Assembly (NCBI GenBank): GCA_964577805.1
Contig: CAZOAG010000003.1
Location: 95,323-159,322 of the forward strand
Origin: CAZPRW01 sp964577805
Lineage (GTDB): Bacteria > Verrucomicrobiota > Verrucomicrobiia > Opitutales > JAIRKQ01
Length of the DNA stretch: 64,000 nucleotides
Direction of reading: 5' to 3'
Position 1 is the stretch's first letter. Each line of letters begins with the position of its first letter. Of this stretch, positions 18,450 to 27,517 are shown piece after piece. A program made the translations under genes and the position numbers. The notes below the pieces were generated by a model. It was not told where the DNA came from. It ran no database searches and was given only the letters and a program-made list of their open reading frames with translations.

Positions 18450-19102
18450 GACAACCTCCGCTCTATGATTTTAGAAACACGACTCAGTAACATTACCATG
18501 ACATAATAGCATAGTCCAGCAACCAACAACGGTTCTAAATATAAATAATGTTCGCTGGACACCACTGTAGCACGACGTAATAAATCAGATTCTCCTATAA
18601 TAGATACCAGTGATGATTCTTTTAACAAATCCACCATTTCATTGACCAATGATGGTAATACATTACGAATGCCCTGAGGCAAAATAATATCTCGCATGAT
18701 TTGTATTTTCGAACAACCCAATATTTGTGCAATCTCGATCTGACCAACATTCACACTTTGAATACCAGCACGAATAATTTCTGACACATAAGCAGCAGAA
18801 TTCATCGAAAACGCTATAATGCCTGCAGTAAATGCAGGAATAGAATGTCCTATTACCTGCGGAACAGCAAAATATATTATCGACAATTGCAATAATAATG
18901 GCGTTCCGCGAAAAACTGATAAATAAAGATTTCCAACACTTCGCAATAAACGGCTATGTGACAGACGAATAATTGCCAAAAATGTCCCACCAAAAAATCC
19001 AAATATCATCGCAAATAATGCATACTCCAAAGTGATCTTTACACCACTAATAATATATGGAATTTCACTATAAATTTGCTGAAAACCATGAAAACAATTC
19101 AT
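18437..19102 (-). CDS. Polar amino-acid ABC importer, permease subunit
   Basis: The 221-aa protein is a HisM/GlnP-type permease with about five membrane helices. The conserved stretch LRSVGNLYLSVFRGTPLLLQ is the typical entry motif (..Y...FRGTPLL.Q), and the EAA-like loop EIAQILGCSKIQIMRDIILP contacts the ATPase. Homodimeric use is likely because only one permease gene is present. Gene order is binding protein, permease, ATPase, with 1-base spacing and then a 13-base overlap. Confidence 0.95.
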   Translation of the reverse strand: MNCFHGFQQIYSEIPYIISGVKITLEYALFAMIFGFFGGTFLAIIRLSHSRLLRSVGNLYLSVFRGTPLLLQLSIIYFAVPQVIGHSIPAFTAGIIAFSMNSAAYVSEIIRAGIQSVNVGQIEIAQILGCSKIQIMRDIILPQGIRNVLPSLVNEMVDLLKESSLVSIIGESDLLRRATVVSSEHYLYLEPLLVAGLCYYVMVMLLSRVSKIIERRLSCSK

Positions 19103-19103
19103 A

Positions 19104-19865
19104 CTATTTTATATCCCATTTCGCCTCTAATTCATCTAACCGACCATTCTCTTTCAATACTACAAGTATACGATTAACATTCTCTCGCAATGGAGAATTT
19201 TTTGTAAATGCAACAGCGAAAGAATCAGAAAACTTTAAATGAAAAACACATAATTTTGGATTTTTTTCAACTAATTTCCGAGCTTCCGGGAAACCGATTA
19301 TCAAGCCATATACTGTTCCATTGCCAGCAGCTGATTTTGAAATTTCAGCAATCATAGACCCTATATTGTCATACCTTTTTATAGTAAGATCAGGAATGTT
19401 AGCTGCACGAATATCAGTCTCATGATGCGTCCCAAGTTGTACGCCAACAGTCTTTCCTTCCAACAACTCTATAGGGAATACAGCAGCTGTACCCAACATA
19501 TTAGCAAATTCTTCTTTATTCGCTAATACAATCGCACTAATGTTATCTTGATATGATATCGAAAAATCAACGTTTTCACGTCGTGCATCAGTTGGAGTAA
19601 TTGCTGATATTGCCATATCTCCCTGTTTCGACATCAATGCAGGGACAATAAATGAAAATGGCATATCTTTAATAATTAATTTACGATTTAACTTCGTCGC
19701 AATTTCTTTCGCTAAATCAATATCAAACCCAACAATATCACCATGCCGCATATATTCATATGGTGGATTATCAGCACTAGTAAGCACGACCAATTCATCT
19801 TGTTTGCCAAGGCAACAAATAATGTTTATAACAAACAAAGACAAGCACAGCAACGCCTTCTTCAT
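19104..19865 (-). CDS. Amino-acid ABC importer, periplasmic binding protein
   Basis: The 253-aa protein has a Sec signal peptide (MKKALLCLSLFVINIICCLG) and a family 3 solute-binding fold: LVVLTSADNPPYEYM, GDIVGFDIDLAKEIATKLN and GKTVGVQLGTHHETDI. These are the strands and hinge of GlnH/ArtI/FliY-like receptors, which bind polar or basic amino acids. A Cys pair at the signal-peptide end could allow lipidation but no clear lipobox is present. It is the promoter-proximal gene of the importer operon. Substrate unknown. Confidence 0.93.
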   Translation of the reverse strand: MKKALLCLSLFVINIICCLGKQDELVVLTSADNPPYEYMRHGDIVGFDIDLAKEIATKLNRKLIIKDMPFSFIVPALMSKQGDMAISAITPTDARRENVDFSISYQDNISAIVLANKEEFANMLGTAAVFPIELLEGKTVGVQLGTHHETDIRAANIPDLTIKRYDNIGSMIAEISKSAAGNGTVYGLIIGFPEARKLVEKNPKLCVFHLKFSDSFAVAFTKNSPLRENVNRILVVLKENGRLDELEAKWDIK

Positions 19866-19871
19866 ATTTTG

Positions 19872-19900
19872 ATAACAATCATTTTAATTGCATATGTCAA
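19872..19900 (-). promoter_or_regulatory. Putative promoter of amino-acid importer operon
   Basis: The minus strand carries TTGACA (19895-19900), a 17-base spacer and a TGTTAT hexamer (19872-19877, four of six consensus positions). The predicted start of transcription coincides with the ATG at 19865, so the message would be leaderless or nearly so. Confidence 0.45.
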
Positions 19901-19934
19901 TTGATTTACTAGCTTTCGCCGTAAGAAGAAAGTA

Positions 19935-20858
19935 ATGAATGAGGATGAGAGTGATACAAATTGCGTACATAAAAACACAGCAATAATATTCGTCGCATTC
20001 TATCTTTCTGTAATTGCATTAGCTGCCATCATATCACCAATATTATTTGCAACAACACGATATTTGGCGAATACATATTCAATTTCATTGTTACAGCATT
20101 ACGTAGATAAAGGGTTTGGAAAATTTTTTGACCGTTCACGTTGGGTCGCATTGGCAATATTATTGCCTGTATTTCTAAACATTATTAAATTAAAACTATC
20201 ACGTGATATTGGATTAAACAGATTATCAACATCGAAATTTATTAAAATATTTTTTTTAGGATGTATAATTACATCAATAATATATTACTCGTTATCGTAC
20301 ATATATTTATTTAAAAGCAAAGAAGTCATATTATCGCAACACATCGTAGCATCATTGAAGATGCTCATATGTGCATTGATCATCGGAATTATTGAAGAAA
20401 TTATTTTTCGTGGGATCATATTAAATGCATTTGCTAGAACTTTTTCGCTAACAGTTGCAATATTACTATCATCGATATTTTTTGCATATTGCCATATCGG
20501 AGCTGGGTCATGTCCACAAATCAATACTACTTTCGAATATTTTGATGGCATCAAATGTGCACTATGGTCATTATATGGGTTTACAAAAAATATGTCATTC
20601 ATGCAATTAGCGAACTTAACTACATTAGGAATGACATTATCATTGTTAACCGTGCGATATAAAAGCATATTGGCTGCTATATCTTTTCATACGAGCACTG
20701 TTTTCATCATTATGCAAGTGCGAAAATTCGGAACATTTTTGCAATACACTCATTCCGGTAATATTTCAATCAATATATTGGACACCAAAATTACATTGTT
20801 CATGCAATTGGTTATTATTGTTATGTTATTGATAGATAATAAAAAAGTGTACGAATAA
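19935..20858 (+). CDS. CPBP-family intramembrane metalloprotease
   Basis: The 307-aa polytopic membrane protein contains the CPBP (CAAX protease and bacteriocin-processing, PF02517-type) motifs. EEIIFRGIIL holds the Glu-Glu-x-x-x-Arg catalytic signature, and the second motif is FFAYCHIG with a catalytic His; a third motif near SFHTSTVF supplies another His. Members of the family cleave membrane-embedded peptides or process prenylated or secreted peptides, but the substrate here is unknown. The ATG at 19935 is preceded by a purine-rich AGAAGAAAG. It is divergent from the amino-acid importer operon. Confidence 0.85.
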   Translation: MNEDESDTNCVHKNTAIIFVAFYLSVIALAAIISPILFATTRYLANTYSISLLQHYVDKGFGKFFDRSRWVALAILLPVFLNIIKLKLSRDIGLNRLSTSKFIKIFFLGCIITSIIYYSLSYIYLFKSKEVILSQHIVASLKMLICALIIGIIEEIIFRGIILNAFARTFSLTVAILLSSIFFAYCHIGAGSCPQINTTFEYFDGIKCALWSLYGFTKNMSFMQLANLTTLGMTLSLLTVRYKSILAAISFHTSTVFIIMQVRKFGTFLQYTHSGNISINILDTKITLFMQLVIIVMLLIDNKKVYE

Positions 20859-21159
20859 CGTTTTAGACATTCACTCAGCAAACCTTAAAAGGTTATAGAG
20901 AGAGAAAATATAAATTAACGTTTATCAGTAAAATTCAGAGCAAAAATCATTTACTAAGTTAGATAAACAATCTGTAAGATCTCAACAGGCAAGAACGAAA
21001 AGTTAAAAATGAAGATAAGCTCCGTTTATAAAAACGAAATAATGTTTTGTCCAAAACTTTTTATTACACAAAAAACAATCAATCAAAACACTTAATGAAG
21101 GCATTAATCAAAAAAGAACCAGCACTGACTATCAAGAATCAAAATGTTACAATAAAAAA
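20859..21159. other. Non-coding spacer
   Basis: About 300 AT-rich bases separate the CPBP gene from tRNA-Leu. A six-base inverted repeat (AACCTT, AAGGTT, near 20880) could weakly terminate the CPBP transcript but lacks a T-run. Nothing else recognisable was seen. Confidence 0.5.
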
Positions 21160-21243
21160 TGGTGCTCGAGGAGGGACTCGAACCCTCAAGCCATAGGCAC
21201 CAGATCCTAAGTCTGGCGTGTCTGCCAATTTCACCACTCGAGC
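21160..21243 (-). tRNA. tRNA-Leu (anticodon UAG)
   Basis: An 84-base class II tRNA is read on the minus strand. The acceptor arms GCTCGAG and CTCGAGC pair perfectly, discriminator A and encoded CCA follow, and the anticodon stem CCAGA/TCTGG encloses CTTAGGA with anticodon TAG. The T arm carries the standard TTCGA core. It lies 37 bases after the ndk stop codon. Confidence 0.95.
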
Positions 21244-21252
21244 AATAGTTAA

Positions 21253-21269
21253 TGTAGCGAAACGCTACA
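21253..21269 (-). other. Short perfect hairpin between ndk and tRNA-Leu
   Basis: A 7-bp stem (TGTAGCG, CGCTACA) with a 3-base loop lies between the ndk stop and the tRNA 5' end. No T-run follows, so it is more likely an RNA-processing or mRNA 3'-end structure than a terminator. Confidence 0.4.
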
Positions 21270-21280
21270 CCAATGAAACT

Positions 21281-21793
21281 TTACTTAAAAAATCGTGCAA
21301 TCTCTTTTTCAGCAGATTCTTTGCTATCAGAAGCATGTGCGATGTTACGCATCTTATCACTTCCAAAATCACCACGAATTGTGCCAGCAGCTGCCTTTTG
21401 TGAATCAGTTGGTCCAAGAATATTTCTTACACGCTCTATCGCATTATCTCCCTCAACTATCATCACCATAACTGGACATGTCCCCATGAATTCAGCAATT
21501 TCAGGGAAAAACGGCAAATGTGTAAGATGTGCATAATGCTCACACAACAAATCATCACTCAATGCCATTATCTTGCAATCAGCTATCGACAGACCAGCAT
21601 TTTCAAATCGTGTAATAATCTTACCTGCCAACTTACGTTGCATACAATCAGGCTTCAAAATAACTAATGATTGTTCCATAAAAACTTTTCTACTGGCATC
21701 TTTGTTTTCGTCACTATCACAAAAAACACCACCTGGCATAAGTGCTACACACCAAATAAAAAGTAATAATAACGATAACGGTTTACCTTTCAC
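21281..21793 (-). CDS. ndk: Nucleoside diphosphate kinase with N-terminal signal-like extension
   Basis: The kinase core starts at Met39 (MEQSLVILKPDCMQRKLAGK) and runs to a normal NDK length of 132 residues. It has the phosphohistidine motif NIAHASDSKESAEKEI (His153) and GTIRGDFG. NDK balances NTP pools by transferring phosphate between nucleotides. The frame stays open upstream to a GTG at 21793, adding 38 residues that read as a signal peptide: KGK, then LSLLLLFIWCVALMPGG, then VFCDSDENKD. Either the enzyme is exported or the real start is the ATG at 21679; no strong Shine-Dalgarno favours either. The family is certain; the start is not. Confidence 0.9.
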   Translation of the reverse strand: MKGKPLSLLLLFIWCVALMPGGVFCDSDENKDASRKVFMEQSLVILKPDCMQRKLAGKIITRFENAGLSIADCKIMALSDDLLCEHYAHLTHLPFFPEIAEFMGTCPVMVMIVEGDNAIERVRNILGPTDSQKAAAGTIRGDFGSDKMRNIAHASDSKESAEKEIARFFK

Positions 21794-21848
21794 TGAAAAC
21801 TATCTATTTAAGTTTTTATAAAATGTCGATACCAAACTGACAATATTT

Positions 21849-22457
21849 TTATACAATAATATACACTCCATTCACGATAATCTGAACGCCCATACATGTA
21901 ATGATAACCCCCATAATAATGCTCAAAAATGATATTATTCGATTTGGAATCATACGTGCAATTTTTGCAACCAAAATCATAATAATGGCTATAACTAGCA
22001 TAGTAACAAAAATCGAAAACAAAAAACAAACCAATGATACTACTGACGACAACCGTGAACGTACTAGAAATATATAAGAAATTGTTCCTGGACCAGCTAA
22101 TAATGGCATCGCTAATGGTGTAATAGCACAGTTACAGAAATTAATATTATTATTTCGCGATTCAGAAATAGAACCATCTGGACGTAATAACGAATATCCC
22201 AGCATTGAAAGATAAACCCCTCCTGCTACTTGGAATGATGATACTGACAAATGAAACAACGTAAATAATAGCGGACCTGTTAAGGCAGCGATAACAAGTA
22301 TAATAAATGCTACACTTGTTGCTTGAACTGCAACACGAACACGTTCTCTTGTAGAACATGATGTTGTTAATCCCAAAAAGACAGCTATGGCCGCAACTGG
22401 AGTCAAAACAAAAAACAGCCGTATAGGAAATTTCAGTAATATGTCATACAACGCCAT
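21849..22457 (-). CDS. MarC-family integral membrane protein
   Basis: The 202-aa protein has about six membrane helices and the MarC/UPF0056 features FFVLTPVAAIAVFLGLT near the N-terminus and ITPLAMPLLAGPGTISYIF in the middle (the family PLA.PLLAGPG motif). MarC proteins are inner-membrane proteins of unsettled function, formerly linked to antibiotic resistance. It lies 55 bases upstream of ndk on the same strand and may be cotranscribed with it. Confidence 0.9.
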   Translation of the reverse strand: MALYDILLKFPIRLFFVLTPVAAIAVFLGLTTSCSTRERVRVAVQATSVAFIILVIAALTGPLLFTLFHLSVSSFQVAGGVYLSMLGYSLLRPDGSISESRNNNINFCNCAITPLAMPLLAGPGTISYIFLVRSRLSSVVSLVCFLFSIFVTMLVIAIIMILVAKIARMIPNRIISFLSIIMGVIITCMGVQIIVNGVYIIV

Positions 22458-22713
22458 TCATCGAACAAAAAACAATCATGATATCCGGTCAATTGAAATA
22501 CGATTTAATATTAATAGAAAACTGTTCTTTAGCAAACATAAACCAAAACTTAAATAATTATAAAAATGCAATAATCATCTAAGAAAAATCTTTTTTACGC
22601 TATCTTGTAATAAGGCACCTAAAATAGGCTCAACAAAAATAGACCAAAAAGACCAGTATTTTTCTCAAAAAGTATTGACTAACTAAGCAATATGAGCCAG
22701 AAAATATTTGTCT

Positions 22714-24354
22714 ATGATTGCAATAGTAGAGGCTGCTCACGCCGGCTTGTTGAAAAGCGCCAACGTTATGCGCAATGTATTAGCAGGAATTGTTGTTGCT
22801 GTTATAGCACTCCCTTTATCAATGGCGTTTGCCATCGCGTCCGGAGCAAAGCCAGAAGCAGGAATTTATACATCAATCGTAGCAGTAATAATAGTCTCAT
22901 TATTCGGTGGCAGTCGTGTACAAATAACAGGGCCAACAAGTGCATTTGTTGGGGTATTGATCGGTGTTGTTAGTAAATATGGACTTAGTGGGTTACAAAT
23001 AGCGACCATCATGGCAGGTGGGATCATGCTATTGCTCGGATTTTTTAAATGCGGGCAAATGATAAAATTTATACCAGAACAAGTCATTACTGGGTTTACA
23101 GCAGGAATTGGGGTCAATATGTTCGCATCACAAATCCCTAGCTTTTTTGGGTTACAATGCGGATATCTTCCAGCAAATCTACAAGACAAAATATCAGTTT
23201 TAATAGACGTTTTCCATACAATAAGTTGGCAAACAACGTGTTTCGGGCTCGCAACGTTGGTTCTAATGGTCATGGCAGAAAGATCTCGATTTAGAAAATT
23301 CCCTACCCCATTATTAGCACTAATATTTGGAATGACTATCCAGGCTATTTTTGGCTTCTCTCAAGTTGAGACCATTGGTTCTGTATTCGGTGGATTGCCA
23401 AATAAACTACCATCGTTCACACCAACAGGAACTATATCGTTTTCATTAATACAAAAATTGATAGGCCCTGCATTTGCAATAGCTATGCTAGGAGCAATAG
23501 AATCATTATTATGTGCTGTTATTGCTGATGGATTAATCGGAACACATCATGATTCCAACCAAGAATTAATGGCCCATGGAATTGCAAATATTGTTTCTCC
23601 ATTGTTCGGTGGAATAGCAACAACCGGATCAATCGCACGAACAGCAGCCAGTATAAAAATCGGTGCAAATTCACCATTAGCAGGAATAACTAGTGCAATT
23701 ATATTAGCTGCTATCATTTGTTTCCTCGCACCACTAGCAAAATTTATCCCATTAACGACATTATCAGCAGTATTATTTCTTGTAGCATACCGTATGATAA
23801 ATGTTAAACATTTTATAAATTTACTAATTCATGCACCAAAAAGCGATGCCATTATTTTAATGCTAACATTCGGACTAACACTGTTCTGCGGAATTGTAAT
23901 GGCAGTAAACGCTGGTGTAATGTTGTCTGCACTCATGCTAATGCATAGAATGGCAGGATCGGGACATATTGATAGAGTACAAAAAGAAAAACATACAGAA
24001 TATGATTTTTCAACACTTCCTAATGGAATAGCAATTTACAACGTCTCTGGCCCAATGTTTTTTGGGATTATTGATAAATTTTCACATGCTTTCTCTTCTA
24101 TAGAAGAAAATGATAAAATAATCATTTTGAGATTATTCGACGTCCCATTCATTGATGCAACCGGACTAGAACGATTGCATTTAACGATGGCAACATTCGA
24201 ACGATTTGGCAAAAAAATATTATTGAGCGAAGCTAATGACGCTGTCATGCAAAAACTACAACGTTCTCATATGATGGATTATACTACTATTTGCACTGCT
24301 AAAAAATCAATTATTGAAGTAATCAAAATTGCTGATAACATGCTGCGACATTAA
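22714..24354 (+). CDS. SulP-family anion transporter with STAS domain
   Basis: The 546-aa protein has the SulP N-terminal signature (GIVVAVIALPLSMAFAIASG, then AGIYTSIVA and GPTSAFVGV), 11-14 membrane helices, and a C-terminal cytoplasmic STAS domain from about residue 430 (IYNVSGPMFFGIIDKF, then FIDATGLERL, the phosphorylation-loop region). SulP proteins carry sulfate, bicarbonate, or C4-dicarboxylates; the substrate is not readable here. A TTG at 22708 would add two residues. The ATG of the prepilin peptidase gene follows one base after the stop, so the two genes are likely cotranscribed. Confidence 0.93.
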   Translation: MIAIVEAAHAGLLKSANVMRNVLAGIVVAVIALPLSMAFAIASGAKPEAGIYTSIVAVIIVSLFGGSRVQITGPTSAFVGVLIGVVSKYGLSGLQIATIMAGGIMLLLGFFKCGQMIKFIPEQVITGFTAGIGVNMFASQIPSFFGLQCGYLPANLQDKISVLIDVFHTISWQTTCFGLATLVLMVMAERSRFRKFPTPLLALIFGMTIQAIFGFSQVETIGSVFGGLPNKLPSFTPTGTISFSLIQKLIGPAFAIAMLGAIESLLCAVIADGLIGTHHDSNQELMAHGIANIVSPLFGGIATTGSIARTAASIKIGANSPLAGITSAIILAAIICFLAPLAKFIPLTTLSAVLFLVAYRMINVKHFINLLIHAPKSDAIILMLTFGLTLFCGIVMAVNAGVMLSALMLMHRMAGSGHIDRVQKEKHTEYDFSTLPNGIAIYNVSGPMFFGIIDKFSHAFSSIEENDKIIILRLFDVPFIDATGLERLHLTMATFERFGKKILLSEANDAVMQKLQRSHMMDYTTICTAKKSIIEVIKIADNMLRH

Positions 24355-24355
24355 T

Positions 24356-25147
24356 ATGGACGTATTGATTTTCTGTATTGGAGCATGTATTGGTAGTTTT
24401 TTAGGAGTGTGCATATATCGCATCCCTCGCAATATTTCTATTGTATATCCACGATCACAATGTCAATGCGGCAAATCAATACCATTCTATCATAATATTC
24501 CAATAATTTCATGGTTAATATTGCGCGGTACATCAAAATGCTGCAAAACTAAAATTCCTACAAGATGCTTGATAATTGAAATATTAACAGCAATATTGTT
24601 TTTAGCCATCTGGAAAATATCATCTACAATGTCAGAAATGATTGTTAGATGCTTGCTATCTTCTCTATTGCTAGTAATCGCTTTTATTGATATTGACACA
24701 ATGGAAATACCTGACTCACTATCAATCGGCGGCATGATATTAGGAATCTTGTCATCAATTATAGCACCATGTTGGATATCACAACAAACAATTACAACAT
24801 CACTTCAAAATAGCATTTTAGGAATATGTTTTAGTAGCGGTCTACTATTATGGATAGCAATCATTAGTGAATATATATTGAACCGTGAAGCTATCGGATT
24901 TGGTGATATTAAATTGATCGGGACAATAGGCTCATTTGTAGGATGGAAAGGCGCAATGTTCGCATTATTCGGCGGATGTTGTATTGGAACGCTTTTTGCA
25001 CTACCATTATTATCATTAAAAATATGCAAAAAATATCGCGATATTAAACACGAAGTACCGTTCGCACCATTTTTGGCACTCGGAACAATGATATATTTAT
25101 TATTCGGCCAAGAAATTATCTCACTCTACAAACTACTTATAGTTTAA
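24356..25147 (+). CDS. pilD: Prepilin peptidase / N-methyltransferase
   Basis: The 263-aa polytopic protein is an A24 aspartate protease that cleaves and methylates type IV pilin and T2SS pseudopilin precursors. The N-terminal ACIGSFLGVCIYRIPRN matches PilD. A zinc-binding cytoplasmic domain follows with CQCG and, about 25 residues later, KCC. The two catalytic Asp residues lie in FIDIDTMEIPD and GFGDIKLIGTIG. It follows the SulP gene by one base. A TTG at 24329 would overlap that gene; the ATG is preferred. Its likely client in this window is the pseudopilin-like protein at 5151-8093. Confidence 0.92.
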   Translation: MDVLIFCIGACIGSFLGVCIYRIPRNISIVYPRSQCQCGKSIPFYHNIPIISWLILRGTSKCCKTKIPTRCLIIEILTAILFLAIWKISSTMSEMIVRCLLSSLLLVIAFIDIDTMEIPDSLSIGGMILGILSSIIAPCWISQQTITTSLQNSILGICFSSGLLLWIAIISEYILNREAIGFGDIKLIGTIGSFVGWKGAMFALFGGCCIGTLFALPLLSLKICKKYRDIKHEVPFAPFLALGTMIYLLFGQEIISLYKLLIV

Positions 25148-25313
25148 AGATAGCTTTACTGACAATCCGCATTATCAGTATAGTTCAGAATATTTAAGAA
25201 ACATTTTTATACAACAATTGCGTCAAAAAACAAAAATATGCCGAACCTAACGTATGACACGTTCAAAAACATCTTAGATAAAAATGGTGCAACAAAAATT
25301 TATAATAGCGCTG

Positions 25314-25541
25314 TTAAAATTTTTCTATTGTAAATTTTGCCTTTTGCAAGGCAGTCTTCAACGCACTATATCTCATGAACAACTCATTATCATCATTGGC
25401 ATTATGCATCATAGCATTTACTTCTGCCTCATACTGTGCCAATTTATCGATCAATGACCGACGATATATCCCTATTTTATCGTCTAATAATTGTTGTTCC
25501 ATGTCGACCATGATAGGCCGTTCTTTTTTACCAAAATCCAT
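25314..25541 (-). CDS. YscE/CdsE-like T3SS needle co-chaperone candidate
   Basis: The 75-aa protein is entirely helical (MEQQLLDDKIGIYRRSLIDK, then FMRYSALKTALQKAKFTIEK), with the two-helix layout and size of YscE/SsaE/CdsE proteins, which bind the needle subunit with a TPR partner. It starts 3 bases after the sctD stop, the same order as Chlamydia cdsD-cdsE. In Chlamydia the needle gene follows, but here the next 170 bases hold no ORF. The assignment rests on size, helix pattern and position, not on a distinctive motif. Confidence 0.6.
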   Translation of the reverse strand: MDFGKKERPIMVDMEQQLLDDKIGIYRRSLIDKLAQYEAEVNAMMHNANDDNELFMRYSALKTALQKAKFTIEKF

Positions 25542-25544
25542 ATT

Positions 25545-26894
25545 TTATTTCAACTCCCCAATCTTCAAAACTATTGTCTGATTCTCTTTCGACAACACAA
25601 TATTTTCTGGAGTGATTTCTTTAATTGTATACCCATTGGCCAGTGTTGCACCTACCATATACTTCGTGCCATCTTTGAACCCTATCCAATTCATTCCATT
25701 GTCGCTTATTGATACACTATTTACTTCACTGCCAAAATATTGCTGCTTTATTACGTCAGGATCACTGATTTTCACATAATTCTTTAAAAGAACATCATTG
25801 CCCAACGTTTTTTCTATTTGAATCTTCGCCAATCTCCAGTTCTCTTCTTCATCCGAAGATACTAAGCCACCAACGACAATCCCATCTGCCTGAGGGACAA
25901 TGCCAATCTTCCCTGTCAATTTATATTTCGATAATATTGGACGTACTAAATTATACGCTTTTTGTGGCAATATCACCTCATCCTGCAAATCATTGATCCC
26001 TATAATATCTTCTAAAATCCGACGGCGGACTTTCCCCCATTGATCTTTATCAAAAGCATATCCTGTCAATAAAAACACACCATTGGACACAGTTTGTACC
26101 TTTGGCCGTGATTCAATCGTTGATAACAATGTATTAATTTCTGACAAAATTTTTTCTTCGCTATATACTTTATTTTTTATGTTTGGATCGATCGCTGCAA
26201 GTTTTGTCTTTAATGTGGATAATGACTCATTGGACAATGTATACCCTGTGGCCATGTATCCGCGTTGTGTTTTCGCAATAGCAACATTGCCGGATAATCC
26301 AAGCTCACGAACAGCACCTTGCAATAATACCATAGTATCTGGTTTAGCAACAACAGGTTTTGTATCAGAAAAAATCGACATGCATAACAATAATACCGCT
26401 GCAAATGTAAAGATTGCGATACCAGCACCAGCGTAAATGAAGGTTTTTTTACGACCTTTTGTGGCCATCGACTGTGATTCTGGAGGAATGACATCTTCAA
26501 TCTTTTCTTCTAATACTTCCTCTACCTTTTCATTGTTAGACTCCACTAACTGAGGAGCATCCATCGCTGTAATCGATGGCCATGTTTGATTAGATGGACC
26601 TATAATCAAATGAGTTAACCCAATTGTAATAAATTGAAACGTTTCAACAGTAACGGATTCCTCTTTTACCAATTGACCATCTAAAAACACTTTACCATTC
26701 AATGGTTGTAATATTATTCCATCTTTACTAAATTTAAGAGAGATATGCTGTGGCTCAATCAATGAATCTGACAATACAACATCACTGTTCAAATCACTGC
26801 CAACAATCGCCGTCTCATCATGAAACAAAACTTCTGCTCCCTGATGATTTCCTGACAATATTTTTAGAAGATAGCCACTCTCTTGATCACTCAT
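25545..26894 (-). CDS. sctD: T3SS inner-membrane ring protein SctD (YscD/CdsD)
   Basis: The 449-aa protein has an N-terminal FHA domain (about 8-100: VGSDLNSDVVLSDSLIEPQH, then LNGKVFLDGQLV) and an acidic linker. One membrane helix at 151-175 (TFIYAGAGIAIFTFAAVLLL) is followed by a periplasmic region with repeated BON-like/ring-building modules (LVRPILSKYKLTGKIGIVPQ and similar). This is the order seen in YscD/PrgH/CdsD, which form the outer ring of the inner-membrane basal body. The C-terminal 70 residues (GMNWIGFKDGTKYMVGATLA, EITPENIVLSKENQTIVLKI) form a small beta domain also found in YscD. It is the only T3SS structural gene in the window. Confidence 0.88.
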   Translation of the reverse strand: MSDQESGYLLKILSGNHQGAEVLFHDETAIVGSDLNSDVVLSDSLIEPQHISLKFSKDGIILQPLNGKVFLDGQLVKEESVTVETFQFITIGLTHLIIGPSNQTWPSITAMDAPQLVESNNEKVEEVLEEKIEDVIPPESQSMATKGRKKTFIYAGAGIAIFTFAAVLLLCMSIFSDTKPVVAKPDTMVLLQGAVRELGLSGNVAIAKTQRGYMATGYTLSNESLSTLKTKLAAIDPNIKNKVYSEEKILSEINTLLSTIESRPKVQTVSNGVFLLTGYAFDKDQWGKVRRRILEDIIGINDLQDEVILPQKAYNLVRPILSKYKLTGKIGIVPQADGIVVGGLVSSDEEENWRLAKIQIEKTLGNDVLLKNYVKISDPDVIKQQYFGSEVNSVSISDNGMNWIGFKDGTKYMVGATLANGYTIKEITPENIVLSKENQTIVLKIGELK

Positions 26895-26996
26895 AAAATT
26901 ATATCACCGCTAACCTATATTTCACACTTTGCAAAAAACAACATAAATTTGCAAGCTACATAATCATGTCATCTGAAACAACTATCTTACGACCAC

Positions 26997-27395
26997 TTAA
27001 AACGATGGCGAAACATCTGTCACTTGACCAACTGCTAAGTAATTTTCACCACCTGACCATTCCTGATCATTAATAAGCAATTTAAACTCAAAACAAGACG
27101 GCATATCGCAACATTCTGCATGCCACTCCCAACAATCATCAGCAATAGGTAACATTTCAATGCCGTTATCCCAACTTAATCCACATCCATCACCACGCAA
27201 AAACAATCGATTTCCAAATCCAACATCAACGTGCGCTCGAATAACAATCGGTGTCTTTTTGGCTGTTTTTTCAGGACTTTTATCGCAACAAGATTTGCAA
27301 GTGCTCTTCTTGCTAGTTGAAACAACTACTTTACCATCATCCACAGGCACTTTCATTTTGCTATGTTTTTTTACTACCATCTTAGGTGCTACCAT
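26997..27395 (-). CDS. Small CBM20/CBM48-like carbohydrate-binding-domain protein
   Basis: The 132-aa protein has a Lys/Cys-rich tail (residues 1-50, CKSCCDK) and then one beta-sandwich domain: IVIRAHVDVGFGNRLFLRG, LSWDNGIEML, CWEWHAECCDM, FEFKLLINDQEWSGGENYLA. The order G..L.(L)RG.....W..G..M......W.W.......FEFK.(L).....W..G.N is characteristic of starch/glycogen-binding CBM20/48 modules. No catalytic domain is attached. It lies upstream of sctD on the same strand with a good GGGAG ribosome site, so it may share its transcript. A role in glycogen binding or as a small scaffold is possible; nothing proves either. Confidence 0.72.
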   Translation of the reverse strand: MVAPKMVVKKHSKMKVPVDDGKVVVSTSKKSTCKSCCDKSPEKTAKKTPIVIRAHVDVGFGNRLFLRGDGCGLSWDNGIEMLPIADDCWEWHAECCDMPSCFEFKLLINDQEWSGGENYLAVGQVTDVSPSF

Positions 27396-27517
27396 GTCAT
27401 CTACTCCCTATAAAAACTCTGAGCAATGTTAACATACACACCAAACAAATAAAGCTTTATTTTAAATAAACATTTGAAATGTTGACAAAACAAATCACCC
27501 ATGACATGTTCTGCCAC

